Of a stretch of 64,000 bases of DNA, positions 23,628 through 33,476 are shown in pieces. The notes below the pieces were generated by a model. The model was not told the origin of the DNA. It did no database searches and worked only from the letters and a program-made list of their open reading frames with translations. Position 1 is the stretch's first letter. Each line of letters starts with the position of its first letter. Source of the DNA: Natronococcus sp. A-GB1 (GTDB lineage Archaea > Halobacteriota > Halobacteria > Halobacteriales > Natrialbaceae); contig NZ_JARUKW010000021.1 of assembly GCF_029688845.1 (NCBI RefSeq), positions 1 to 64,000 on the forward strand, given 5' to 3'. The translations under genes and the position numbers were made by a program.

Positions 23628-23871
23628 TAGTTTGATTGCTCACACGGATCTGCAAGAGCGTTCTGGTACTGGCCAAGAGCCCCTCAGTAGAGATAACTGC
23701 CATAAATGGCAAGAGTACAACCAATCATAACACTAATCTCAGTTAATATCGCCAACCGAAATAACTAAGCAATAATATTATCGTCAGTATATGTATGTGG
23801 ATAGGGAAAGCTCGCTGTGGTGCCGTCCACCCCGGAGAAAGGAGCTCGACTCTCGAGCGGGTGAGCGGGTA

Positions 23872-25662
23872 ATGTGTGGAATCATCGGTTACACCGGGAC
23901 CGACGATAGCGCACTTGACATACTCCTGACCGGACTCAACGGGCTGGAGTATCGTGGGTACGACTCTGCGGGCGTCGCCCTCGCGAACGACTCGCTGGAC
24001 ATCTACAAGCGCGAAGGCGAAGTATCGGCACTCGAGGCTGCAGTTCCCGAGGCCCCAGGCAGTGTTTCCGCCGGTATCGGACACACGCGCTGGAGCACGC
24101 ACGGCCCGCCCTCCGACGAGAACGCCCACCCCCACACCGACGAGGACGGTCGCGTCGCGGTCGTCCACAACGGGATCATCGAGAACTATCAAGCACTGCG
24201 CGACGAGCTCGTCGCACGCGGCCACGAGTTCACCAGCGATACCGACACCGAGGTCATTCCACATCTGATCGAGGAACAGCTCGAGGCGGGCGAAAATCGT
24301 CAGACGGCGTTCCGACAGGTCGTCGATCGACTCGAGGGGAGCTACGCCGTCGCGGCAGTGTTCGAAGGCTCCGACGTGATCTACGCGGCACGCCACGAGT
24401 CGCCACTCGTCATCGGCCTCGGCGACGAGGGCAACTACCTGGCGAGCGACGTTCCCGCGTTCATCGAGTACACAGATCAGGTTATCTACCTCGAGGACGG
24501 CGAGTTCGCGACGCTCACGCCGGACGAGGTGGTCGTTCGCGACGAGGCGGGCGAGATCGTCGAACCGTCGATCGAGGAGATCGCGTGGGATCCCGAGGAC
24601 GCGGGCAAGAGCGGGTACGACCACTACATGAAAAAGGAGATCCACGAACAGCCCCGCGCGATTCGAAACTGCCTGCGCAACCGGCTCGCCGAGTTCGAGG
24701 ACCGGGTCGTCCTCGAGGAGCTTGACGATATCGAGCGCCCGGCACGGATCCATCTCGTCGCCTGCGGTACCTCCTATCACGCGGCCCTGTATGGCGCACA
24801 GCTGCTCCGAGAGCATGGCATCCCGACCCAATCCTTCCTCGCCAGCGAGTACCGCGCCGAGTCGGTCGCCGTCGACGCGGAGACGCTGGTCATCGGCGTC
24901 ACCCAGAGCGGCGAGACCGCGGACACGATGCGCGCACTCCGGGAGGCCAACGGCGCCGAGGCGACGACGCTTGCCGTGACCAACACCGTCGGGAGTTCGG
25001 CCGCCCGCGAGTGTGACCACGTTTGCTACGTTCGTGCTGGCCCGGAGATCGGCGTCGCAGCGACCAAGACGTTTGCGAGCCAGCAGGTCGCACTGGCGAT
25101 GGTCGCGACCGCGCTCGTCGACGACCCCGACCCGGCGCTCGTCGACGCGCTGAGCGAGCTGCCCGACCAGATCCAGCAGGTTTTGGACGAGTCTCATGCG
25201 CGTGCGCTCGCCGACGCCTACGTCGACGCCGACGCCTACTTTTTTGTCGGCCGGGAGTACACCGCCCCGGTCGCGCTCGAGGGCGCGCTGAAGATGAAGG
25301 AGATCACGTACAAACACGCCGAGGGGTTCGCTGCCGGCGAGCTCAAGCACGGTCCGCTCGCACTCGTCACAGCGGACACGCCCGTGTTCGCGTTACTGAC
25401 CGAGGGGTCGCGACTGGAGAAGACCCTGGGCAACGTCAAGGAGATTCAGGCTCGCGACGCTCCCGTGATCGCGGTTACTGACGTTCCCGCAGAGGTCGAG
25501 CGGTACGTCGATCACGTGCTGGAGGTTCCCTCGAGTCATCCCAAGCTGACGCCGATTCTGGCAAACATCCAGCTACAGCTCGCCTCATATTGGGTAGCAA
25601 ACCAGCTGAACCGCTCAATCGACAAGCCCCGGAACCTTGCGAAAAGCGTTACCGTAGAGTAA
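23872..25662 (+). CDS. glmS: glutamine--fructose-6-phosphate aminotransferase
   Basis: 596 residues. The start is fixed by the conserved MCGIIGYTG, because the Cys after Met is the nucleophile of the N-terminal glutaminase domain. RYDSAGVAL, HTRWSTHGPPSDENAHPH and later two SIS sugar-isomerase domains (HLVACGTSYHAALYG; FVGREYTAPVALEGALKMKE) follow, with the closing LAKSVTVE tail. Makes glucosamine-6-phosphate, the entry to UDP-GlcNAc. A partial, decayed second copy lies at 26935-27552. Confidence 0.95.
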   Translation: MCGIIGYTGTDDSALDILLTGLNGLEYRGYDSAGVALANDSLDIYKREGEVSALEAAVPEAPGSVSAGIGHTRWSTHGPPSDENAHPHTDEDGRVAVVHNGIIENYQALRDELVARGHEFTSDTDTEVIPHLIEEQLEAGENRQTAFRQVVDRLEGSYAVAAVFEGSDVIYAARHESPLVIGLGDEGNYLASDVPAFIEYTDQVIYLEDGEFATLTPDEVVVRDEAGEIVEPSIEEIAWDPEDAGKSGYDHYMKKEIHEQPRAIRNCLRNRLAEFEDRVVLEELDDIERPARIHLVACGTSYHAALYGAQLLREHGIPTQSFLASEYRAESVAVDAETLVIGVTQSGETADTMRALREANGAEATTLAVTNTVGSSAARECDHVCYVRAGPEIGVAATKTFASQQVALAMVATALVDDPDPALVDALSELPDQIQQVLDESHARALADAYVDADAYFFVGREYTAPVALEGALKMKEITYKHAEGFAAGELKHGPLALVTADTPVFALLTEGSRLEKTLGNVKEIQARDAPVIAVTDVPAEVERYVDHVLEVPSSHPKLTPILANIQLQLASYWVANQLNRSIDKPRNLAKSVTVE

Positions 25663-25705
25663 GTCGTCCTCGAAGAACTATAAAAAGAGTGGGCTTGGCG
25701 CTATC

Positions 25706-25765
25706 GGATTCCGAACTTCGATCGAATACTGTTGTCAGGCCGTCCGGCCTTAACGAGTATAGCAG
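25706..25765 (-). pseudogene. 3'-terminal scrap of O-antigen-ligase-like gene
   Basis: CCGAACTTCGATCGAATACT and GGCCGTCCGGCCT align with the ends at 9304 and 18187 (PVTDIRSKFDIR). About 20 codons with changes; located between glmS and the epimerase. Confidence 0.6.
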
Positions 25766-25803
25766 GGTTGCACTCGAAGAATTATTTGTATATCGACGTG
25801 CAG

Positions 25804-26736
25804 TCAGTGCTGTCGGTACCAATCGACGGTCTGCTCGAGACCGTCAGACAGTGAAACGGTCGGCTCGTATCCCAGATCGGCTTGAATCGCGGAGATGTCG
25901 GCCCCGCTGTGGCGGATGTCTCCATCTCGTCCCTCGGTATGTGTGATTTCGGAATCAGAATCCGTGACGTCGACGATCGTTTCGGCCAACTTCTGAACGC
26001 TCACGGTTTGGCCGGTACCGACGTTGTAGGCCGTTCCGACTTGATCCGTCGTGGCAGCTTTGAGGTTTGCCTGGACAATATCGTCGATGAACACGAAGTC
26101 TCTCGTCTGCCCGCCATCGCCATGGACAGTGATGGGCTCGTCATTGATCGCCTGATCACAGAAGATGCTAATGACGCCGCTGTAGTCGCCGGCGGTCTGT
26201 CCTGGACCGTAGGCATTGAAGTATCGCAGCGCAACGGCCTCGAGGTCGTAGAGGTCGTGGTATCGCCTCGCGTAGTGGTCGATCGCAAGCTTGTCGATCC
26301 CGTAGGGCGAGGCTGGGGTCTTCGAGTCGGATTCCTCGATCGGAACCTTATCGGGATGACCGTAGATCGCCGCACTTGAGGCGAGCACAACCCTGGCGTC
26401 TTCTTGTCGTGCGGACTCAAGCAGTTCGAGGGTCGCCGTTGCGTTGATATCGTGGCTCGTCAGCGGCGCTTCAACCGACCCTTGGACGCTAACGAGGGCC
26501 GCCTCGTGGAAAATCAGGTCGACGTTTTCGGTGGCTTGCTCGAGGGTATCCTCATCTCGGAGGTCGCCTCCGATGAACGTCGCGTTTTCGGGAACCTTTG
26601 ATCGCTCGCCTGAAGTCAGGTTGTCGAACACTCGAACGTCGTTATCCTCGCCGAGTTCGGTCGCAAGGTGACTACCAATAAATCCCGCTCCACCCGTGAT
26701 GAGAATTGTCTGATTCCTTGGTCGGTCCGTAGTCAT
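25804..26736 (-). CDS. NAD-dependent sugar-nucleotide epimerase
   Basis: 310 residues of the extended short-chain dehydrogenase family: GGAGFIGSHLATELG (nucleotide binding, 14-28), catalytic SSAAIYGHPDK with Ser and YGIDK (Tyr-x3-Lys, about 146-150), RYFNAYGPGQ and RDFVFIDDIV. Most like UDP-glucose/UDP-GlcNAc 4-epimerases; the exact sugar cannot be read from sequence. Convergent with glmS, the pairing with an amino-sugar supplier suggests UDP-GlcNAc/GalNAc interconversion. Confidence 0.85.
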   Translation of the reverse strand: MTTDRPRNQTILITGGAGFIGSHLATELGEDNDVRVFDNLTSGERSKVPENATFIGGDLRDEDTLEQATENVDLIFHEAALVSVQGSVEAPLTSHDINATATLELLESARQEDARVVLASSAAIYGHPDKVPIEESDSKTPASPYGIDKLAIDHYARRYHDLYDLEAVALRYFNAYGPGQTAGDYSGVISIFCDQAINDEPITVHGDGGQTRDFVFIDDIVQANLKAATTDQVGTAYNVGTGQTVSVQKLAETIVDVTDSDSEITHTEGRDGDIRHSGADISAIQADLGYEPTVSLSDGLEQTVDWYRQH

Positions 26737-26934
26737 ACAGGATCGTAGCCGAAGCTAACACATGTGTTTACTGATCTACTCGTCTGGATACACAACGAGA
26801 CATACTCTGTCTATTATCTGATCAAGAGCCGAGTTTGCACTCGAAAACGGGAAAGTGAGTATTCTCTTTCTTGATCTGAGGCTACTAGACTAACCGTTCG
26901 TAGGTGGGACCTATCGCGCTACTGGACAATCTGT

Positions 26935-27552
26935 CAGCCCCACGAAGGGGGAAACTACCTAGCGAGCGATGATCCCCCGTTCATCAAGTGTAAACCAAGT
27001 CATCTATCTCAAGGATGCAAGTTCACGACCTGCACACCTGACGACGTAATCGTTCAAGAGGAAATGGGGTGAGATCGCCGAACCGTTGATCGAAGAGGTC
27101 GAGTGGAACGCCGAGGATGCGGGCAAGAACGAGTACGATCTCTGCAAAAAGGAGATCCACGAGCAGCATGCACGATCTGGACACTGTTTGCGGAACCGAA
27201 TCACGGAGTTTGAGAGCCGGATCATCCTCGAGGAATCCGCCGATCTCGAGTGTCCGAAACGAATATTCCTCGTCGCCTACCGCACCTCGTACCAGCTGCC
27301 CGCTACGGGGCGCAACTGCTCCGAGAGCACGGCCATCCTAACTCAATCGCTCCTTAGCAGCGAGTACCGCACCGAGGTGTTCGCCGCCGACGCGGAAACG
27401 CCCGTCACCGGCGTCACTCAGAGCGGCGAGAGCGCTGATACAGTGCGTGTAGTCCTGAAGGCCAACAGCGTCGATCCACGCCACTAGGTGCGAAAATTAC
27501 GTACAAGCTGGCCCCGAGATCGGCATTGACCTGACGAAGACGTTCGTGAGTA
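26935..27552 (+). pseudogene. decayed second copy of glmS (middle part)
   Basis: GGAAACTACCTAGCGAGCGA, GAGGAAATGGGGTGAGATCG and GCCGAGGATGCGGGCAAGAA correspond to 24430-25080 of the intact gene (residues about 187-400). A 133-codon piece is still open (MIEEVEWNAEDAGKNEYDLC to about 27487) but the frame is broken before and after, and the glutaminase domain and second SIS domain are missing. Confidence 0.88.
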
Positions 27553-27559
27553 TTCTTTC

Positions 27560-27706
27560 ATGTTAAAGGAAATCGACTATGTTTGGATCTCTCGGCCCCA
27601 TAACCGGGCCTTCAACAATAGCGGGCAGCTGATTAGCATCGTGCAGATGGGCAAGTTATATATGGACATAAGCTATCCCAAGGACCAGGACGAGAAGGAG
27701 ATGTGA
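27560..27706 (+). CDS. possible 48-residue protein
   Basis: MLKEIDYVWISRPHNRAFNN continues to YPKDQDEKEM. Balanced, hydrophilic composition unlike the surrounding shadow frames, but there is no family match I recognise. It may be a tail of a lost gene that happens to begin with ATG. Confidence 0.35.
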   Translation: MLKEIDYVWISRPHNRAFNNSGQLISIVQMGKLYMDISYPKDQDEKEM

Positions 27707-27813
27707 CTGGAGGGTACAAATGGAGAAGGTTATCGAAGTGATAGATGGATGACTGTTACTGCATTCTCTTTGCTTTCAAAAGAACTATTCCGAACCATTT
27801 TAATTAACTCTCT

Positions 27814-28689
27814 ATGGAGATCACCACACGTGCTAGGGCTATTTCTAGAGATCCTGAACGAGCGTTCGCCGAAGTCGGCCGCCGACTTCACCGACTGAAC
27901 CCTATAAACGTGAACGACGGTGTCAATTTCCTGGAGAAAGAGTGGGACATATTAATAATTCTTGATGCCTGTAGATATGATTTCTTTGATAATGTCTCAT
28001 CATTACCAGGAAAGACGGATTCAATTCAGTCTCTCGGGAGTACCAGTGCGGAGTTCATCGAAAACAACTTTGCTGGACAAACACTGTACGATACGGTCTA
28101 CGTATCTTCAAATGGTTGGTATGAAAATCTCCGAGATGAGATTGACTCAGACATCTACCGATTCATCTACACCGGCCGGGATGCAGTCAACGACATGACA
28201 TGCCGGCCAGAAACTGTGACGGATCGGGCCTTAGAGGCCAATTCAGAACATCCAAACAAACGACTCATCGTCCATTATATGCAACCCCATCACCCCTATC
28301 TCGGTCCAACTGGTGAGTCTATCGAACATCATCGGCCAACAGCAGTCACAGTATATCGAAATAACCTCTCTGTTGAAACACTACAGAAAGCGTACAAGGA
28401 GAATCTGGAGATTGTTTTAGAAGAGGTGGAACGACTGTTCGAGAGATTAGAGGGACGGATGGTTGTAACTGCAGACCACGGGGACTTCCTCGGGGAGAAA
28501 CCATATCTCATTCCGGTCCGGGATTACGGGCATCCACGTGGTATCCGTCGGGAAGAAGTGACCACTGTACCGTGGCATGTCTACGAATCAGGTTCTCGGA
28601 AGATCTTGGAAGCGGATAAACCCTTTGACAAAAAAGAGACTAACCATGAAATTGAACAGCATCTAAAGAATCTTGGATACAAAGTCTAA
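27814..28689 (+). CDS. sulfatase / alkaline-phosphatase-superfamily protein
   Basis: 291 residues from MEITTRARAISRDPERAFAE. WDILIILDACRYDFFDNVSS provides the metal/nucleophile region (Asp-Ala-Cys-Arg-Tyr-Asp), HYMQPHHPYLGPTG the middle motif, and GRMVVTADHGDFLGEK the metal-binding Asp-His pair of the alkaline phosphatase fold. This short sulfatase-like type is frequent in haloarchaeal polysaccharide clusters and may transfer or remove sulfate or phosphate groups on glycans. AT-rich codon use begins here, marking the foreign-looking centre of the cluster. Confidence 0.78.
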   Translation: MEITTRARAISRDPERAFAEVGRRLHRLNPINVNDGVNFLEKEWDILIILDACRYDFFDNVSSLPGKTDSIQSLGSTSAEFIENNFAGQTLYDTVYVSSNGWYENLRDEIDSDIYRFIYTGRDAVNDMTCRPETVTDRALEANSEHPNKRLIVHYMQPHHPYLGPTGESIEHHRPTAVTVYRNNLSVETLQKAYKENLEIVLEEVERLFERLEGRMVVTADHGDFLGEKPYLIPVRDYGHPRGIRREEVTTVPWHVYESGSRKILEADKPFDKKETNHEIEQHLKNLGYKV

Positions 28690-28931
28690 TACTACGTCTG
28701 TTCTCACCCATCTTTCGGCGACACTATTAGGATTCTAAGTTATTATAATTATGCTCTGAATCATCAATCGAGTAAACTTTGGCTACCTTAGTCAAGAGTG
28801 AGTAAAGGGTGAAGATGTAGAGTTTCTCGTCAAGTATAATCACCGTAATAAAAGAAAGTCGAAAGAGACGTATGGTTCCAGTACTCTTAGTAAGACACAT
28901 AATTGATAAGGGATTTGGTGAGAAAAACTTC

Positions 28932-29741
28932 ATGAAGCAAAAACTATCTTCAATATACGGCATACTCGTCTCAGACGGGTTTTTTACTGCGGTCCGTGTC
29001 GCAAATCGGTACGTCCGTAAACGAATTGTTCAGCTGTGCCTGCAAAAACATCCCATAGCAACTATTCAAACGATAAAAATCCAAACTAGATTTCATCCTA
29101 ATAGAACGGATGCTGATCCGTTTAAATCGATTCAAGTTGACCCTCAGTCAATAACCCATGCCATAACAGACGGATCGGCATCCAGTTGGGGAATTGTTGA
29201 GTCAGGCTCTTGGGACAAGGAAGTAGAGCAATTTAAAGAAAGGTCCTACTGTAAAGCTATCGAGACCCTCATTGAGCAAGGAGATTCTGATAAACTGGAA
29301 CGAGAGCTCGCTCAAATTCCAGACTATTCGTCCTCACCACGTTATAGTTCAGGAGGGATTGAAGAGCGAGTCAAGGAAATACGATCTCTTGAAGAAACGA
29401 TGAGAAGACATGGGTATAGATCACAGGAAGAACTCCTTTCACAGGACGAAGATTATCATCAAAAGGCCGCAAATGACCCGGTTCCGGCCGAACTAAACGA
29501 GATTCTTGTAGATATCGGCCGAGATGGCGAGGTGCTGTATCGATGGTGTGGCCAAAACCGTCTGCGGTTAGCACAACTCCTAGGTCTCGATACCGTAGTA
29601 GTGATTGTAGCCAGACGACACTCCGAATGGCAGGCTACTAGAGATGAAATCCGGAGCACCAACTGGTTAGATGGATTAGACGGCGAGACGAGTGATAAAT
29701 TATCTCACCCTGACCTTCAAGATTTAAATGGTAATGAATAG
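28932..29741 (+). CDS. ParB/sulfiredoxin-like family protein, paralogue 1
   Basis: 269 residues from the ATG at 28932 (MKQKLSSIYGILVSDG); an ATG at 28872 is possible, but the other two paralogues begin like MKQK/MKLI followed directly by the basic helix. Shares with them GSWDKEVEQF, the LEETMRRHGYRSQEEL helix and the C-terminal domain ILVDIGRDGEVLYRWCGQNR LRLAQ. The DG.HRL motif of the other copies is degraded here to WCGQNRL, so this copy may be inactive. A ParB/Srx-like fold is inferred from IGRxG..xxDGxHRxxxAxxLG...IPVRV.VRH in its relatives. Confidence 0.65.
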   Translation: MKQKLSSIYGILVSDGFFTAVRVANRYVRKRIVQLCLQKHPIATIQTIKIQTRFHPNRTDADPFKSIQVDPQSITHAITDGSASSWGIVESGSWDKEVEQFKERSYCKAIETLIEQGDSDKLERELAQIPDYSSSPRYSSGGIEERVKEIRSLEETMRRHGYRSQEELLSQDEDYHQKAANDPVPAELNEILVDIGRDGEVLYRWCGQNRLRLAQLLGLDTVVVIVARRHSEWQATRDEIRSTNWLDGLDGETSDKLSHPDLQDLNGNE

Positions 29742-29858
29742 GCCATACACTCGTTAAAGTTCTTCTTCTGATATGATTCCTTCTGTGGGACTATTGTCCT
29801 AAAACCATCAGTATTCTATCAAATGACAACTTTGCTTGATGGGATGGTACTGTATAGT

Positions 29859-31079
29859 TACTTGACTTCGCACGTTTATCTTCGTTCGACGCCTATCTCT
29901 CGTAGATGGCAAGATGCTTCCAATCACGTCGTTTCTCTCCTGCACAGCCCCGACCGACGAATTAGATTCGTTCTCGTATCATCAGAAACACCACGCGAAG
30001 ACATACGTCACCGGTCTTGTTGCGCCCAGCAACAAAACCGTAGACGGCATCACTACACACGTCTTACCAGCGAAAAGCGAACGAGCGCTCAACAAGTTCC
30101 TCACTGAATACGACTGGGATGAGGACCGCCTCAACAGGGAACGACTGGAACAGCTCCAGACTGACAACGAAACGCGCTGGAGCAGTGAAGGTGTCGTCGA
30201 TGATGACGACACCTTCACGCACAAAACCGCTGAGAACATCCCTAACGCCGGGAAATTCTATGATCGTTCTACACGCGGTCATATCTGTGGACAAAACCTC
30301 ATCTACGCGATTTACGCCGACAAGAAGACGACTTACCCACTGTGCTTCAGACTCTACGGAAAACACAGCAAAACTCGCTCCAGCTAGCGAAAGAACTCGC
30401 CGATGAGTGCATCGAGATAGGTGTCCGCCGGGACACCTATCTCTTCGACTTTCCCTACTGTTCGGGTGAGTTCATCGCGCATCTCGAAGGATGCGGCAAA
30501 GAGTGGGTCTCTGCGATCAAGAGCGACCGGAACGTCGTCTACGCAGGCGAACGCATGCGCGTCGATGCGCTGGCCGAGCGCATCGACACGCAGCCACGTA
30601 CTGCCGATGGCGAGACGTACCACATCTGGACGAAGAAGCTCCAGGTATCGAGACTGGGGAAGGTGAAGGTGCTGATCACGGAGAAAGAATCGAGCGACGA
30701 AGACGGTGAGAAGAGCGTCAAGTACATTGCGAGCAATAAGATCGACGCGCCAGCGAGCCATCTCATCGCGTTGTACGCGATGAGATGGCGGATCGAGACG
30801 TTCTTCAGAGACACGAAGCAGGACCTCGGTTTAGGAGACTGCGATCTGCGAAGCCTCGCAGGTGCCAGTTGCCACTGGCACCTGCTGAAGCTCGGTGTTG
30901 CACAAAGCGCTCTGGGAACCGTACTCTTACGAGCCACGTCTCTTCGAACTGATCTCAAACTCTCGTTCCGGGAAGCCGTTCAAAACCTTCTTTCGTGGGC
31001 TCTTTCCAGCCCAATTCGAAGCATTGACGATCTCATGCACGAAGTCGAAGACCTCTTCATATAGGTGCGAAGTCAAGTA
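29859..31079 (+). mobile_element. IS701-like insertion sequence, transposase broken
   Basis: Inverted repeats TACTTGACTTCGCAC at 29859-29873 and GTGCGAAGTCAAGTA at 31065-31079 are perfect 15-mers bounding a 1.22 kb element with one transposase gene in two frames. Confidence 0.82.
29914..31064 (+). pseudogene. frameshifted IS701-like transposase
   Basis: Frame 1 (29914-about 30370) starts MLPITSFLSCTAPTDELDSF and contains DDTFTHKTAENIPNAGKFYD; frame 2 (about 30370-31064) continues QLAKELADECIEIGVRRDTY, YAMRWRIETFFRDTKQDLGL and ends MHEVEDLFI. A shift near 30370 separates them, and the LKLGVAQSALG stretch suggests a small in-frame loss. DDE-type transposase of the IS701/IS4-like group seen in many haloarchaea. 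Probably immobile now, though ends are intact and could be used in trans. Confidence 0.8.
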
Positions 31080-31104
31080 GTTAAGCACCGGCCGACTCTC
31101 CTTC

Positions 31105-31225
31105 GAATGTGTGAAACCACTTTTTGATGAGGCTTCGATTGAGTTAGTTTACTCGACCAGAATAGAGCAGGCCGTCTAATAATTGAATTGACCGACGAGA
31201 AACTCAGCATTCGATAGGTCCTTTT
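31105..31225 (-). pseudogene. IS6-family transposase scrap
   Basis: Minus strand reads KKDLSNAEFLVGQFNY, matching EKHSLSEAEFLVDQFGY at 33300-33420 and the LVDGYGY / FLVDxFGY strand of IS6 transposases such as 37307. Stops interrupt it. Confidence 0.5.
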
Positions 31226-31245
31226 TCGCGATTTGGTTGTGGGTT

Positions 31246-32238
31246 TTAGGAGAGTTTCCTTTCAGCAATAACTTCAGATAATGGAAAACAATCCGGGTCG
31301 GGAACGCCCTTTATGAAAGATATGGCTGATGACGTTATGTATAAGATTGTTATTATAACATATGACGAAAATCTAACGGGGCCGAAAATCAAACCTCCAA
31401 TAGTAAATAGAGCAAACATAGCTAAAGCCCATATACGGAAGGCACGCCGGTAAATCAGGGTTGGAAACCCAGAAATGATGAAAGAAAATATTAGGAGACG
31501 CTTTTTAATCCTCCAAAAATGAAATAGGATATAATCCTTAGATTTATAGTGCAACCGAAGAGTCTGGCCTAACCCGCTCACATAGTTATTTGAAAATCTG
31601 CGAACGGGTTCTTTAATCTTATCTTTCTTTGGGTGCTGAGCAACGATTACTGGAAGTTTCATCAGCTGGTAGTTTAATTTCTTTATTCTAAAGCTTAGTT
31701 CATAATCTTCTGCACCAGTAAGGAAAGGATGGAAAGTTCCAGCTTCTTTTAACGCCTCCCTTTTGAATAACATAACTGCCTTTATATATCTCACTTCAGA
31801 GTCTGAGTTATCGCCGCTAATTGAATTAAGATGGCCTGAAATCCCACCTAATTCGCTGTTCTCATTAAATTGCTGAAATGCTAACGGTAACCATTCACTA
31901 GATAGAGTTAGGTCTCCATCTACAAACAGAATGTAATCTTCTTGAGCGTATTGAGTTCCAACGTACCTACCGGCCGACGGTGAGGCATACTGTTCCTCAG
32001 TGATCTGCAATAGTGTGATAGGGTAATTAGATGCGATATTTGTAGTTGAGTCAGTTGAATTAGAGTCAACCACAATCACTTCTGAGAGGTACGGCTCACA
32101 GTAACGAAATATTGAATCCAAACAATCAGCAATATGCTCTTCCTCGTTATATGTTACTACAACTACGGACAATCCAATGTCATCATGTATATCATCCATA
32201 GGTTCTATATTTACTGTTAGAAGTGGATTGACCTCCAA
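31246..32238 (-). CDS. family 2 glycosyltransferase with membrane tail
   Basis: 330 residues. GT-A fold: LSVVVVTYNEEEHIADCLDS, VIVVDSNSTDSTTNIA, YILFVDGDLTLSSEWL (DxD-type metal site) and ETLTGAEDYELSFRI-like FLTGAEDYELSFRIKK. Two to three hydrophobic helices near the C terminus (about 255-310) hold it in the membrane. Would transfer a sugar from a nucleotide donor onto a lipid-linked glycan. Low G+C relative to chromosomal genes; flanked by IS remnants. Confidence 0.85.
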   Translation of the reverse strand: MEVNPLLTVNIEPMDDIHDDIGLSVVVVTYNEEEHIADCLDSIFRYCEPYLSEVIVVDSNSTDSTTNIASNYPITLLQITEEQYASPSAGRYVGTQYAQEDYILFVDGDLTLSSEWLPLAFQQFNENSELGGISGHLNSISGDNSDSEVRYIKAVMLFKREALKEAGTFHPFLTGAEDYELSFRIKKLNYQLMKLPVIVAQHPKKDKIKEPVRRFSNNYVSGLGQTLRLHYKSKDYILFHFWRIKKRLLIFSFIISGFPTLIYRRAFRIWALAMFALFTIGGLIFGPVRFSSYVIITILYITSSAISFIKGVPDPDCFPLSEVIAERKLS

Positions 32239-32522
32239 GGATAAATTCCTTACTAAAGTCGCTATATCTGGTGTTTTAGATATCGGTTAGGTTAGAATAA
32301 TGTAATAACTGAAACAAGACACGGACAACCGCAACTACCGGTGATCGTTCGTTCGCGGGAAAAAGTTCGATGTCCACTTCCTCGAATTGCTCATGCATGG
32401 CTGTCTTCTTGACACGTTTATTAGAGAGTTACATGAATTGGTTTCGCAAAGACATCAGTCTTTGTTCTCAAATTCATATTTGTTTGTGTAGACTCAACTG
32501 CTTATTAAGTCAATCGACTATT
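32239..32522. other. AT-rich spacer with coding scrap
   Basis: No intact gene. On the minus strand around 32330-32400 a 25-codon stretch (MHEQFEEVDIELFPANERSP) looks protein-like, perhaps the leftover of an unidentified gene or transposase. Confidence 0.35.
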
Positions 32523-33194
32523 TTACAAATAATCTCTATGATACACTACAATTCGAACTGGTATCTTTTTCAAATTTAGTGCCTTGGCCATTGCCAACCT
32601 GTGATGTCCATCTATAAGAATTGGTTCTCCATTTCGAGAAATAGCTACAGCAATGTCTGTTTGTGATGGGAGAAAGGAAATACTGCGAAGCATTTGATCC
32701 ACACTTTTATTATGAATATCTTTTTGAGATTTCACCCCATTCTTCTTTATTTCGTTATAAATTTGATCTAGCTTCTCAGTTCTTTTTTGTAAATCCGAGA
32801 CCGTTCTGCATTGCCAGTATGTTTCCCCATTACTAACTGCAGATAATGTTGATTTATAAACTTCTGTTTCCTCCCAAGGCATTCCGTTATCATATCTCAT
32901 GTATGTGCTTGTTAACCCCTCTGAATCCCATATGGAACCACACTTCTTGTCCCAATCACCGGACTTTATTTCACCCATATTTCTCCATTTATGAATTCTC
33001 TTATTTTCTCTCTTCTCTATATTAGATGGATTAATTGAAATCACTCGGTAGGGATTTATAACTCTATTCGGCCATAGAATAGATTTTATTTTATATAATA
33101 ACAAATAATAGTAGCCTAGTGGAAGAATAGTATGTAAATTCCAGCTAATCACGAAGGCCTTAAGCCGGCTTACAATGTCACCCATTTCTCTCAA
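32523..33194 (-). CDS. ParB/sulfiredoxin-like family protein, paralogue 2
   Basis: 223 residues. Shares MGEIKSGDWDKKCGS, GMPWEETEVYKSTL, a regularly spaced helix (LQKRTEKLDQIYNEIKKNGV) and the C-terminal domain IAVAISRNGEPILIDGHHRL followed by AMAKALNLKKIPVRIVVYHR with paralogues 1 and 3. The DGHHRLAMAKAL motif is intact, as in ParB-fold and SerK/SbnI-type kinases. A nucleotide-dependent modification of a small molecule is conceivable but not shown. Very AT-rich, unlike chromosomal haloarchaeal genes. Confidence 0.65.
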   Translation of the reverse strand: MREMGDIVSRLKAFVISWNLHTILPLGYYYLLLYKIKSILWPNRVINPYRVISINPSNIEKRENKRIHKWRNMGEIKSGDWDKKCGSIWDSEGLTSTYMRYDNGMPWEETEVYKSTLSAVSNGETYWQCRTVSDLQKRTEKLDQIYNEIKKNGVKSQKDIHNKSVDQMLRSISFLPSQTDIAVAISRNGEPILIDGHHRLAMAKALNLKKIPVRIVVYHRDYL

Positions 33195-33299
33195 ATAATT
33201 TCATTGCAAATATAACTCTATGGTTTTTAGTCCGATGTAGTCTACTCTATTAAATGTGAGACCATTTCTGAGGGGGTTCGGTTGGTGTAGTTCTTTCGA

Positions 33300-33420
33300 C
33301 CACTAATCAAACAAAAGCAGTCCAATAGCCGAATTGATCAACGAGAAACTCGGCCTCGGAGAGACTGTGTTTCTCTCGAAGTCCTGTAACTGCCGGATCC
33401 CAACTTCTCAAGTTCGTTTA
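33300..33420 (-). pseudogene. IS6-family transposase scrap
   Basis: Minus strand: NLRSWDPAVTGLREKHSLSE then AEFLVDQFGYWTAFV and stop. FLVDxFGYxTA is the second catalytic strand of IS6 transposases. Only about 35 codons remain. Confidence 0.6.
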
Positions 33421-33476
33421 AAGAGTGTTGCTTCAAGTATGAGCTATAGTAGTCGTTAGAACTTTCCGCTCGGAAG

